From Boesenbergia rotunda (taxonomy: Eukaryota; Streptophyta; Magnoliopsida; Zingiberales; Zingiberaceae): 64,000 nt of DNA. Below are positions 12,473 to 23,097 of this stretch, one piece after another. The position numbers and the translations under genes were made by a program. The notes below the pieces were generated by a model, which worked only from the letters and a program-made list of their open reading frames with translations, was not told the origin of the DNA and did no database searches. Every line of letters begins with the position of its first letter. The first letter of the stretch is position 1. The stretch is taken from the NCBI GenBank assembly GCA_024364735.1, contig JAGFNQ010000860.1, positions 25,594 to 89,593 of the forward strand, read 5' to 3'.

Positions 12473-13969
12473 ATGTCTATGCAAGAGGGATTCAGCACCG
12501 CTAGACCTCCACTCTTCAGTGGAGAAGACTTTTCCTACTGGAAAAGTCGCATGGAGGTCCACCTGAAAACTCAGGTGGACATGTGGATCATTATCCAGTC
12601 CGGTCTGGAGATCCCCCGAAATGCGGAAGGACTTCCACAAAGCTACTCGGAGTGGGACAACACTCTAAAGCGCAAGATAGAAGCCGACGCAAAAGCAACG
12701 CAAACCCTACAATGCGGGCTGACAAAGGAAGAGCTGAACCGAGTAGGCCCCTTCAACAGTGCAAAAGAGCTATGGACAAAACTGATCGAGCTGCACGAAG
12801 GGACTTTGGACACCAGGATCAGCAAAAGGGATCTGCTACTGAATAAACTCTACACTATCAAGATGGCCGACAACAAAACAGCAGCCCAGCTCCACGCACG
12901 AATCCAGGAGGTAATGAACGGTCTTCACACAATAGGTCACAAGGTTGAAAACCGTGAGCTAATAAGGTATACTCTAAACGCCTTTCCTAGAAACACCTTA
13001 TGGGCATCTATGGTAGATGCATACAAGGTCTCTAGAGATCTTTCTAAAATAAAATTAGATGAGTTGTTTTCCGAACTAGAACTGCACGAACAAACTAACA
13101 CCAATGTGGTCGAGAGAGGTGTTGCATTTCTTGAAGGCAAAACTCAAAAGACAACGAAGAAGAAGTCCGAACCTGAACCCGAGTCTAACTCTGACTCTGA
13201 TTCAGAAGATGAAGAAGGAGAACAAACTAAGCTGGTCCGGCTCGCTCGAAACTACTACAAGCAGCTGAAGAACCGAACCAACAAAAGGAAAACCGGCCGA
13301 AGAAAGGACGAACCAACTGAACCCGCGAACAAGCCTAATGTGACCTGCTACGAGTGCAAGAAAAAGGGCCACTACAAAACAGAGTGTCCAAATCTGAAAG
13401 AGTCCAAGAAGACGAGAAGAAAGAAGGCGCTACAAGCAACCTGGGACGAGTCTTCCTCAGAAGAAGAAGAAGAGGCACCTCAGTCCAATCTCCTAGCTCT
13501 GACCGCCTCAGAAAAAGTCGAGTCAGAATCAGAACAAGAGGACGGCGAGCTGACCTTCACAGAAGACGGAGAAATAAAGGTAACTGGTTTTAATAAATTG
13601 CAATTAAGTGAGTTGATTTCTTTTCTTTCTCGAGACTTGGCTAAAGCCAAACTCCGAGTCGAATCCCTCCGACAGGAAGTAAAACTCCTAAAAGAGGGAG
13701 CTGACTCTAAACCCTTAACCGAGAAGGTTCAGGAAGGAACTTCTACTCAAGTTGAAAAAGTTGAAAAGGAGAACTCCTCCCTGAAAACTCAGGTTAAGGA
13801 ATTTAGAACAGCTTTAGAACGATTTACATCTGGTTCCAAGGGTCTTGACATAATCCTTGGAAAACAGAAATCAGTTCTAAATCGATCCGGACTTGGCTAC
13901 CGAACCAAATCCCGACAAAGATCATATTTGTCTGTACTGAATCAGTCCAGAGGAAAAATTCAGGCATGA
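12473..13969 (+). CDS. gag: Gag of element C (498 aa, intact)
   Basis: A nucleocapsid-type structural protein of a SIRE-like Copia element, which would package element RNA in cytoplasmic particles. Residues 1-210 match the plant Copia gag region (RPPLFSGEDFSYWKSRME at the start, LTKEELN, LHEGT, KRDLLLNKL). A Lys-rich and Ser/Asp/Glu-rich linker follows at about 225-255. A zinc knuckle of the CX2CX4HX4C type uses Cys292, Cys295, His300 and Cys305. The C-terminal third is charged and predicted coiled coil (about 370-460). The ATG at 12473 is two codons before the conserved start seen in element D, and either could serve. The frame is uninterrupted. No pol follows: after the TGA the same kind of C-terminal tail seen in D continues in frame for about 40 codons, so the stop may be recent or read through. 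Confidence 0.9.
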   Translation: MSMQEGFSTARPPLFSGEDFSYWKSRMEVHLKTQVDMWIIIQSGLEIPRNAEGLPQSYSEWDNTLKRKIEADAKATQTLQCGLTKEELNRVGPFNSAKELWTKLIELHEGTLDTRISKRDLLLNKLYTIKMADNKTAAQLHARIQEVMNGLHTIGHKVENRELIRYTLNAFPRNTLWASMVDAYKVSRDLSKIKLDELFSELELHEQTNTNVVERGVAFLEGKTQKTTKKKSEPEPESNSDSDSEDEEGEQTKLVRLARNYYKQLKNRTNKRKTGRRKDEPTEPANKPNVTCYECKKKGHYKTECPNLKESKKTRRKKALQATWDESSSEEEEEAPQSNLLALTASEKVESESEQEDGELTFTEDGEIKVTGFNKLQLSELISFLSRDLAKAKLRVESLRQEVKLLKEGADSKPLTEKVQEGTSTQVEKVEKENSSLKTQVKEFRTALERFTSGSKGLDIILGKQKSVLNRSGLGYRTKSRQRSYLSVLNQSRGKIQA

Positions 13970-14760
13970 GTACCTAAACTGTGCCTGAACAAACCAACTG
14001 GATCAAATCAGTATTGGATCCCCAAGGACAAGATTCACTTCTTGCCTAACCATCACCGTGGCTTTAGTCCAGGGGGAGCCAAACTGAAAACTATTTTCAT
14101 TATTAGATAAACTTGTTATTATTGATTTAAATTGCTTGATTGTTTGCCTGTTTATTTAATCTCTGCAAAATTACCATGCTTAGACTTAGGCTAGTTTAAG
14201 GACCAAACAAACTTAACTGAAACTTGAAAACATAGTATTGGGTGGAGGTGAGATGATAGTACGTTGGGGAAACCAATTCTAATAAGATCAAGTTTACTTG
14301 GTCTCTTTAGACTGGTGAAACCAGCCGAAGCTACCGATCCAAAATCCAAACTAGTTAGACCAGAAATTTTTCAAAGAATAATTTGAAAATGAAATTTCGT
14401 TAAAAGGCTTTGTCAAGGAAAGGGTGGATGATCCCATAAGACTTCGGCCAAAGAAGGCCTAGTGTCTCGCCAAGACCTGGAAGCCAATTTTTGAAATTCA
14501 AATTCAAATTAATTTTTGTCAAATTCGAATCTAACACAAAAATTCAGTTATTTATAGATTTGAACATCTTTTCAAAATTTCAAAATTACTTAAGTTTTCA
14601 AAATTTAAATTGTTCAAAAATAAACTATCAAAACCTGTCTCACAAAACTTATAAGATTAACGTGATTGAGAACCCTAGATTTGGGTGAGACAGTAAAATT
14701 AAGACTAAATTATGATTCCTTTAAAACCTGTGTTGCAGTAAAAATTTTATATTTCAAATC
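13970..14760 (+). other. Element C spacer after gag
   Basis: A short in-frame gag-like tail comes first, then AT-rich sequence with no domain. This is where protease and integrase would start in a complete element, and neither is present. Confidence 0.6.
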
Positions 14761-14995
14761 ATGGTCAACATAGTCAAACCATGGTCAACATAGTCAAACC
14801 ATGGTCAACATAGTCAAACCATGGTCAACATAGTCAAACCACGGTCAACACAGTCAAACCACGGTCAACATAAGTCAAACCACGGTCAACATAGTCAAAC
14901 CACGGTCAACACAGTCAAACCACGGTCAACACAGTCAAACCACTGTCAACATAAGTCAAACCACGGTCAACATAGTCAAATCAGGTCAAATCTGG
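14761..14995 (+). repeat. 20-21 bp tandem array in element C
   Basis: About eleven copies of ATGGTCAACATAGTCAAACC and variants with CACGG and one added A. Most variants alternate ATAG/ACAG and ATGG/ACGG. The period of 20 leaves an open frame that is not a gene. Confidence 0.92.
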
Positions 14996-15029
14996 TCAAA
15001 TGTACTCCCTTAGGGTTAAAACCTAGATC

Positions 15030-15386
15030 TTAGGGCGCCCAAATCCGTTTGGGCGCCCCAAGGCTGGTCAAAAAGTCCCTCTGCCACTGCACGCTGACTA
15101 GGGCGCCCTGAAGCGCCAGGGCGCCTCCGTATACCCGAGGGTGGTCAAAAGCTGCCAAAAGGCAGCTGCAGCCTGGTTTAGGGCGCCCTTGTCATGCAGG
15201 GCGCCCTCCCACAGACATTCAATGGCAGAAAGCTGCACAAACAGAACTACAGACCTGGTGGAGGCGCCCTCGTCCTGAAAGACGCCCTTACCAGTGTCCT
15301 TCAGTGGTCAAAAAGGCAGCTACAGCCTGGTCAAGGCGCCCTCGCCTGTCAGGGCGCCCTCCCGAGTAAGGGCGCCCGAGACAGCC
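15030..15386 (+). promoter_or_regulatory. GGGCGCCC-rich segment upstream of the second gene of element C
   Basis: About ten copies of GGCGCC, many as the 8-base palindrome GGGCGCCC, are spaced 15-80 bp apart in pairs. The arrangement mirrors the segment upstream of the LTR TATA box of the same element, and it ends just before the TATA box at 15387. I infer a second promoter derived from, or built like, the LTR U3. Confidence 0.55.
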
Positions 15387-15394
15387 TATAAAAA
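15387..15394 (+). promoter_or_regulatory. TATA box of the second gene of element C
   Basis: TATAAAAA in the context CCTATAAAAAGG is followed by a C/T-rich leader and, 109 bp later, by the ATG at 15503. That spacing would give a leader of about 85 nt. Confidence 0.65.
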
Positions 15395-15502
15395 GGAGCT
15401 CCCTTCCCCTTCCTATCTTCACACCCAATACACTTCTCCTCCTACACTTTCTACCTTCCAACCCTCTCAAGCTCTCAAGCTATCAAGCTCTCATCTTCAA
15501 GA

Positions 15503-16737
15503 ATGCCTCCCCGAGCAAACCGGTATTTTTTTGTTATGTTAATTTCCTTTCAATTTTTCATTAAAATAACAAATTTCTTTAAGTATACATTCCTTCTCTT
15601 AGAAGACGACGACCTAATCAGGCAGAACCCGGTACTCAACCTAGTCCTGATCCTAGGTTTCCCAACTTAGAATTGTGTAATAAGTTCTCTCGTACCACCT
15701 ATAAACCTATTAAGACAAGCTACTTGAATAGACTATTCTTCACCCAATCCTGTCCCCTAGCTATGAACGTCATAAACCACTATCAATTGGACAATCTTGT
15801 ATTCTGCACCCACCCAATCAATACTTCCTTATGTGCAGAATTTTACAATAATATCATTAGACAGGATAATCTCGTGTTCTCCACCATGGTTCAAGGTATT
15901 CCCCTAACTATCACACCAACTTTACTCAACCGATTTCTAGGACTACGACCCTCGCAGTCCACCTTCTGTTGTTATCCTTCTAGGGAGCCTCCCTTTGATG
16001 CTCCCTACTCTGAGATTACCTTAGATACATTGCACTCATATTTCTTTAGGCAACCCGTAGCCAGACGATTTCAGTCTGTCGAATTAGAAGTGCAGGACTA
16101 CGCCCTATATAGGGTCATAGTTCGATGCATCCTACCATTATCTACCAGGGATGTCACCACTATGCGTCCATTCCACGCCTTTCTACTGTATGCCATGATT
16201 CACCAGCTTGACATCGACATAGGACTTCATATATTTCAGACTATCCTACACGCATCTAGTGTTACCACACAAGGGCAGGTCCGCACACCTTACTGCCACA
16301 TTATTACATCCATATTACATCACCACGGTAGAAATATTACCGAGGGAGAGATGGCCGCCTTAACTGACTACGATGAAATAGGCTATAGAAACTTTGCCCT
16401 AGCTGGTATAGAGGTGTTCGGTACCGGGGTCTTGTCCTGGAGACGTCGGAGAGCAGCCCCTCAGATCGATTCGGACGAGGAAGTCGAGTACGACGTCGCA
16501 GATATAGCAGCAGAAGCCCGAGCCCATATAGACGCTCCACCGACACTCTACGAGAGAGTGACCCGTATGGAGACACAGATACAGAGTCTCCGAGAGGAGG
16601 TCGAGGCCTCTCACATAGAGCAGAAGGACGCTCGCCAAGCTGATAGAGAAGTAGCTGATGCACGATTCTTAGAGATGATGGCACGATTTGATTCTTGGCA
16701 GCCGGGTCCATTTGATCGTCCCGGTCCTTCGTCTTAG
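15503..16737 (+). CDS. Second gene of element C: spliced, plant transposon-protein-like, 384 aa
   Basis: Exon 1 is 15503-15522, an 80-bp intron (15523-15602) starts GGTATTT-type donor and ends CTCTTAG, and exon 2 is 15603-16737. Splicing keeps frame and gives 1155 nt, 384 residues plus stop. An Arg-rich basic start comes first, then a globular region with features of the plant transposon-protein domain found in many plant repeats (Pfam Transposase_32 type): FYNNI, then STMVQGIPLTITPTLLNRFLGL. The last 90 residues are acidic, then coiled coil (RVTRMETQIQSLREEVEA). It sits where pol is missing, with its own TATA box. Function unknown. The family call is from pattern memory and is moderately sure; the gene model is stronger than the name. 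Confidence 0.72.
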
Positions 16738-18118
16738 ATTTACTTCGCATTGTACTAGTAACTATCTGACTGCCCCTACTCAGTAGGGTTGACTTGTGTT
16801 TGACTGGTTGACTGTATTTGAACATTGATTACCTGCTTTATTTTCTGTTGATTGAATTATGAATACTTAGGATTGTGTTCTGTAGAATAGGTTAAAAGTA
16901 TTCTTAAAATTGTTTTTAAAATAGAATTTGAAAAATTGCTTTACTCAATTTCAAAATCAGTTTTCATTTTTTTTCTCGACTTAGTGTTATTTTTATTTAA
17001 AAACTACCCCCTTTTAAAATTAGGGCTTTTTCGAAAATGGACCTAGCCTAGGCCCTAACTGTAGAACTGCATGCACCTATAGACTTAGAAGCCAGCATCT
17101 CACAAGTACCTTAGGGTACTTTTGATTGATAACCTAGAAAGGGTTGAGATGCTTAGGTCTTTGCCTTAATTCAAGATGCTTTAAGTCAGTGCATCTGCAG
17201 TAATTGGGGCACTAAATACAACTTATACAGCAATCAAGTTAAGTGTCAAGCTTAGAAAATCTAACTTGAACAGAAACACTTAACTTGACTAACCCTAGCA
17301 AAAACTACTGTATATAACAGTTAGTAAGTAGCTAATTGGGTTAGACAGGTCCCAACAGAGAAAATTGATTGATTTAGTGTAAATCTAACTAATTCAGTAC
17401 AGAAAATTATTATTTATTTTCTTTATTCATGCTGCATTTATCTGTTTTGATATATGGCAAAGGGGGAGAGAAAGAGATAGGAAAAGGGAAAAATTATTTT
17501 TTCTAAATTTTAAATTATTTTTTTTCAAAATTTTTTTGTTATTCAAAAAGGTTCAAAAACATACTTATCCTTTATGAAAAAGCTTAAATTTTTTGAAGAA
17601 GTACTTAAGTTCTTAAAAGCTTTCTAGCTTCAAAATTTAAGTACCTTTTTTCAAGCTTTCAAAATTTTTGGCTAAGTTTTTTTTAAGCTTTCAAAATTTT
17701 GTAAAATACTCTAGTCTTTCAAAAGGATCTAACTTAAGCTTGTCAAAAATTTTTCCTCTAAAGCTTAAGTTTTTCAAAATTATTAAGTACTAAAGTGTTT
17801 CAAAACCTACTAAGTACTTAAGCTTGTTATATCTTACCGAGTAGTTAAGCTAACATTTTGAGTACTTTAAAACTTAAGATTTAAATTTTTTTTTTAAACA
17901 AGTACTCTAATTATGCTTTAAAAACTCTACTATGTATTTTTAACTTAAGTTACTTCTAAGAATCTAAAACTTAAGTTTTCAAAGTACAAGTAAGATTTTT
18001 TCCCCACGAACTTTTGAAAAATCTAGGGGGAGATTCCCTCTAGGGGGAGGGAACAAAAGATAAAACTTTGTTATGTTTTGCTTAAACTTAACTTTTTGAA
18101 CTAGGGTTGCCATAAATC
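16738..18118 (+). other. Element C 3' noncoding region
   Basis: AT-rich, no coding region. A purine run GGCAAAGGGGGAGAGAAAGAG near 17456 looks like an extra upstream polypurine tract. The stretch 17520-17990 is full of CTTAAGTTTT and CAAAATTTT repeats of low complexity. Confidence 0.6.
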
Positions 18119-18132
18119 AAAAAGGGGGAGAT
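18119..18132 (+). other. Polypurine tract of element C
   Basis: A purine run AAAAAGGGGGAGAT directly precedes the 3' LTR. Confidence 0.85.
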
Positions 18133-19504
18133 TGTTGGTGCAGAAATGCACCTAAGTCAAACCTGTGTTTTGATAATGGCAACATAGGTCAAAAGTAAAG
18201 TCTTTCTTGTTTTCTAACAAGTTAATCAAGTGTGCAGGAAAAGCCTTAGCGAAGGACTGCTAGGCACTAGCAAAGGAATGCCAGGAAAGAAAGCCCTAGC
18301 GAAGGATTGCTAGGCAACTGGCGAAGGACTGCCAGCATCAAGCCCTAGCGAAGGACTGCTAGGCACTGGCGAAGGACTGCCAGCACCAAAGCCCTAGCGA
18401 AGGATTGCTAGGCAACTGGCGAAGGACTGCCAGTTTACAAGACCTGACAAAGGACCGTCAGGCAAAAGTCCAACCAAAGGAGCGGTTGGCATCAGGTAAA
18501 TTCTCCCGAGAGGAGTAGGTGAGGATGCATTCCCCGTCGAGGGAACAGTAGGCGTCGGTTCGACCTAGGGCTCCATTTTGGAGACCAAAGTCAGAACCAA
18601 GACAGCTAAGGCTGTATAAAATAATAATTAATTGTTTTATTGTGTTTTGGACTAACCCTGAATGCAGGATCGAAGGAATGTGTGTCTGCAACTCAGAGAG
18701 CCTCAAAGGAGTGAGGCAGCAGCTGAGTAAGGCGCCCTCAGTGTCCAGGGTGCCCTCAAGGTGAACTAGAACCAAGCGAAGCAAAAAGAGCTTCGGCTGC
18801 TTAATGGGCAAGGCACCCTCAGCAGCGATGGCGCCTTCGTCAGTGAAGGCGCCCTCAGCAGCCAGGGCGCCTCCGCGCCCAAGACTGCGAGGCTTCAGCT
18901 TATCCACAGCGAGATTTCTGCGCGGAAGAAGTCAGCCAAGGCGCCCTCTGCGACCAGGGCGCCCCAGAGGTCAAACCTCATCCCTATTCCGATGGGATAA
19001 CACTTGACCAAGCGAAGCGCGGATCGGCTGACACGTGGCAGGGCGCCCCCGAAGTCCAGGGCGCCCTAGGTGCTATAAATAGCACCCCTCGACCCCAAGA
19101 TTGACATCAACTTCATTCCAAAGCTTCCACGCTCTTCTACGCTCGCACCTTGCTCCAGAAACGCCTCACCTCGAGCCGACGATGTCCCGCTGCCCCGAAA
19201 AGAATCAATACACTCCGGACGTCGGTAACGAAGAGCTTAATATTTTATTATTATTTTATTGTACTCTCTTTGTAATTGAAATCATTGTAACCTATTTGCG
19301 CGAATATAGAATTGCCCAAAGTAAACGGTCAACGACCGTGGGCCTTGGAGTAGGAGTCGACACAGGCTCCGAACCAAGTAAAAACCACTGTGTCTTTGTG
19401 CTGTGTCTCGTATTTTTATTTCCGCTGTGCACTTACTCTTAGTTTTTCGAAAAAGAGCGATTTCCGATATTCACCCCCCTCTATCAGTTTTTCACGATCC
19501 AACA
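18133..19504 (+). repeat. 3' LTR of element C
   Basis: 1372 bp, same length as the 5' LTR, with scattered substitutions. It carries a second copy of the hairpin array at 18245-18488 and of the TATA box at 19074-19081. In the first hairpin here the stem changes to CTTAGC/GCTAGG, keeping a G-T pair. Confidence 0.95.
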
Positions 19505-22261
19505 TATATGCATCATCCAAAGTAACTGGGCTACACATTCTCCCATAGCTATATATTCAGCTTCAGTGGTAGATAGGGCAACACAATGTTGTTTTCTACT
19601 GAACCAACTAACTAGTGAGGGTCCTAGTAGTTGACACCCACCACTAGTACTTTTTCTATCTAACTTACAGCCAGCATAGTCTGAGTCAGAGAATCCAATA
19701 AGTTCAAATTGGGCTGTCCTAGGGTACCAAATTTCTTAATTTTCTGTCCCTTTAAGATACCTAAATATTCTTTTAACTAGGGTTAGATGTGATTCTTTAG
19801 CACAGGTTTGATACCTAGCACACATACTAACTGCAAAGAGAATATCAGGTCGACTTGCAGTTAGGTAAAGGAGGCTGCCTATGGCACTTCTATAATACTT
19901 AAGATCAACAGGTTTGCCATTTGGGTCACTGTCTATGGTCTGATTGGTAGACATAGGTGTTTTGATTTCTTTTGCATTACCCATTCCAAATTTTCTAAGT
20001 AGTTCTCTAGTGTATTTTTGTTGATAGACAAAAGTACCCTCACTAGTTTGTTTTATTTGTAGCCCTAAAAAGAAGGTTAATTGACCTACTAAACTCATTT
20101 CAAATTCATTTTCCATTAAAGTTATAAATTCTTGCAAAAAATTTGAGTTAGTTGAGCCAAATACTATATCATCTACATATACTTGGGCTATAAAAATATC
20201 AAATTTTAAGGTCTTAACAAATAGAGTTGGATCAATTTTACCTTGGTTAAAGCCTTTAGATACTAGGTAGTTAGACAGTCTTTCATACCAAGCTCTAGAG
20301 GCTTGCTTAAGTCCATACAGAGCTTTCTTAAGTTTAAAAACATAGTCAGGATATTCTAAGCTTTCAAAACCTGGGGGTTGACCTACATAAATCTCTTCCT
20401 TAATTAGACCATTTAAGAAGGCTGACTTAACATCCATTTGATACAACTTGAATCCCTTATGGGCTGCATAACCTAAAATCATCCTAATGGACTCAAGTCT
20501 AGCTACAGGTGCATAGGTTTCATCATAATCAAGTCCCTCTACCTGGCTAAACCCCTTAGCTACTAACCTGGCCTTGTTTCTAACTGTTTCACCTTGTTCA
20601 TTAAGCTTGTTCCTAAAGACCCATTTAGTTTCAATAAACTTTTTACCTTTAGGTAAGGGTACTAAATCCCAGACTTGATTACGTTCAAATTGGGCTAACT
20701 CTTCCTGCATAGCTATGATCCAATCAGGGTCAAGTAAGGACTCTTCTACAGACTTGGGTTCAATTTTGGAAATTAAGGCAATCTGGCTAAGGTTTCTAAA
20801 AGCTGACCTAGTCTGAACCCTTAATTCTGGATCACCTATGATTTGATCAGTTGGGTGGGCTGAGCTAACTCGAACAGTTCTAGTTTGGTTGGGTTCAGGT
20901 TCAGGTTCAATTAGATCATGGTCTTGGTCTTCAGTTGGGTTTTCATCTGGGTTGGTGCTGGACCTGATAAAATCAATGGGTTGATAGATGGTTTGATCAG
21001 ATTTATTTGGACTAGATTTTTCATCAAATTTTACATTTGTAGTTTCTTCAATCCTTAGAGTTGTTTTGTTATAAACTCTATAGGCTCTACTGGTAAGAGA
21101 ATAACCTAAAAAGATACCTTCTTCAACCTTAGATGTGAATTTTCCTAAGTGTTCTCTCGTATTTAGTATATACACTTTACATCCAAATACTTTAAAATAT
21201 TTAACATTAGGTTGTTTGTTATAGTAAATTTCAAATGAGGTTTTTCCTAAATTTTTATTTATAGTTATTCTATTTTGTACATAACAGGCTGTACTGACAG
21301 CCTCAGCCCAAAGGTATTTAGGTAGGCTGAATTCATTGAGCATTGTTCTGGTTGCTTCTTGTAGTGTTCTATTTTTCCTTTCTACAATTCCATTTTGTTG
21401 AGGTGTTTTAGGGCAGGAGAATTCGTGGTGGTAGCCATTTTCTAAACAGAATTGGTTAAATTTTTGATTTTTGAATTCTCCGCCATTATCACTCCTAAGT
21501 CTTTTAATTTTCACCCCTTTTTCATTTTCTGTTAGTTTACAAAATTGAGTAAATATTTCAAATGTTTCATCTTTATTTTTTAGGAATTTGACCCAAGTGA
21601 ATCTTGAATAGTCATCGATCATTACTAAACAATATAGGTTCCCACTAATTGATTTTACCCCATGTGAGTCAAATAGGTCTAGGTGATTTAATTCAAGAAT
21701 TGATTTAGTTTGAGTTTGATTAGTTGGTTTGTGAGTTGATCTAGTTTGTTTTCCTTGTTGGCAAGCATTACATATGGTTGACTCAAGCTTAGTTAATTTT
21801 GGTAGGCCTCTAACTAAGCCATTTAGTGTAGGTAGTTTTCTAAAGTGAATGTGTGCAAGTCTTCTATGCCAAAGCCAACTCTCATCCTTATGGGTTAAAA
21901 GACAGTTTGCTAAGGGTCGGGTTAATCTAATTTCATAAATGTTGTTGTGCCTATGTCCTCTAAGTGTGATGTCGGGGTTGTCAGTGTGTTTGATCAGACA
22001 TTCATTAGTTAAGAACTTAACCTTATATCCAGTGTCACATAATTGACTAATACTTAGTAAATTAAAATAGAAGTTCTCAACGAGTAAGACATTTTTAATT
22101 ATAAAATCAGATTCAAGTTCAATATTGCCTAGACCAATTACCTTAAGTTTACCGTTGTTTCCAAAAGCAACGGTCCCTTGTCGTTTGTACTTGAGTTCTG
22201 TAAACTTGGTGGGATCCCCAGTCATGTGTCTGGAGCACCCACTGTCGATAATCCATTTATT

Positions 22262-23097
22262 TTCCTACAGTTAAGTAGGATTGGTTAGAATTCAAGTTGA
22301 AGTTCGGTTTAATCTTTTTGAAAAGGTTAATTTTAAGTTAAGTTTACATTTTTGAAAAAGATTGAAAACAGAAAACATTTGAATTTTGAAAAACTTAAAA
22401 AGAATTTTTGAAGAAAAAAAATAAAAAAAACTTAAAAAGAATTTTTGAAAAAAAATTTGAGAAAAAAACTTAAAAATTTTTTTAAAAAAAAATTTGAGAT
22501 TAAAAAAAACTTAAAAAGAGTTTTGAAAACAATTGAATTAATATTTGATTTTGAAATTTGAATTAATTAAGAGCTAAGTTTAAATTTTGAATTTTGATTT
22601 AATTGATATTTAAATTTGGATTTAAAAGGTAAGATTTTAAATTCAAGTTTGAGTTTTAAATTATCAATCGATGATTTGAACTTATTATCCTTATTCATCT
22701 CACTTGATCTAAGTTATCAAACAAAGGGATCCTATGATTTGTGTGAGATGAGTTTGAGTTTGATTCATAAAAGAAATTAATCTGACCTTTTGTTAGATTC
22801 GGGTTTGACAAGAAGTAGTTTAAAAGTATACTTCGATAATTAGCTTCCAGGCGGGAGGCGAGGCACAGGGGCCTTCTTTGGCCGAAGCCTTATTGGAGCA
22901 ACAACCTCTTTCTAGACAAAGCTGCTTAAGGAAGTTGTACTTTAACCCTACCTGTTGAGACACCCTGGTCTAACTAGTCTAGGATGTGTCGAGATAGTTT
23001 CGGCTAGTTCTCCCCGAGAGTCTGTCTAGCGTACCGTTATCTCGACCCACCCTAATACTAAGTAGGTCAAGAGTCAGATTAACTTTTAAGACTAGTC
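22262..23097 (-). other. Element D spacer between gag and pol
   Basis: AT-rich and full of stops, with runs of AAAAACTT. Its pol-side edge reads CTGTAG/GAAAA on the minus strand, like a splice acceptor. An intron or a stop-bypass between gag and pol is possible; nothing else is seen. Confidence 0.45.

Larger units (their letters stand above)
10929..19504 (+). mobile_element. Element C: non-autonomous SIRE-like Copia element with gag and a second spliced gene, no pol
   Basis: TATAT flanks both sides (10924-10928 and 19505-19509). Two LTRs of exactly 1372 bp differ by a modest number of substitutions. Between them are a tRNA-Met primer site, an intact gag (12473-13969), a noncoding stretch with a 20-21 bp tandem array, and a GGCGCC-rich promoter-like segment. 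A two-exon gene (15503-16737), a long noncoding 3' part and a polypurine tract follow. There is no protease, integrase, RT or RNase H motif in any frame. It must rely on enzymes from a relative; gag of element D is related. Confidence 0.92.
10650..22261 (-). pseudogene. Element D pol: protease, integrase, reverse transcriptase, RNase H (split by element C)
   Basis: Coding runs on the minus strand from about 22261. An IIDSGCSRHMTG protease-end motif comes first, then a GAG-pre-integrase region (WHRRLAHIHF), and a zinc finger with H..H and CNAC. The integrase core carries DDYSRFTW, RSDNGGEF and QQNGIVERKNRT. The RT carries KARLVAKGF, MDVKSAFLNG and YVDD. Frame is open to 19736, where one TAA stop follows LKGTEN. 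RNase H continues in frame from 19735 to 19505 (SDSDYAGC, STTEAEYIA), is cut by element C, and resumes at 10928 down to a stop at 10650 (SRTKHIEIKHHFVRDHV, LADIFTKPL). The upstream in-frame TAG next to CTGTAG/GAAAA could mark a splice acceptor or a read-through point. Confidence 0.9.
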
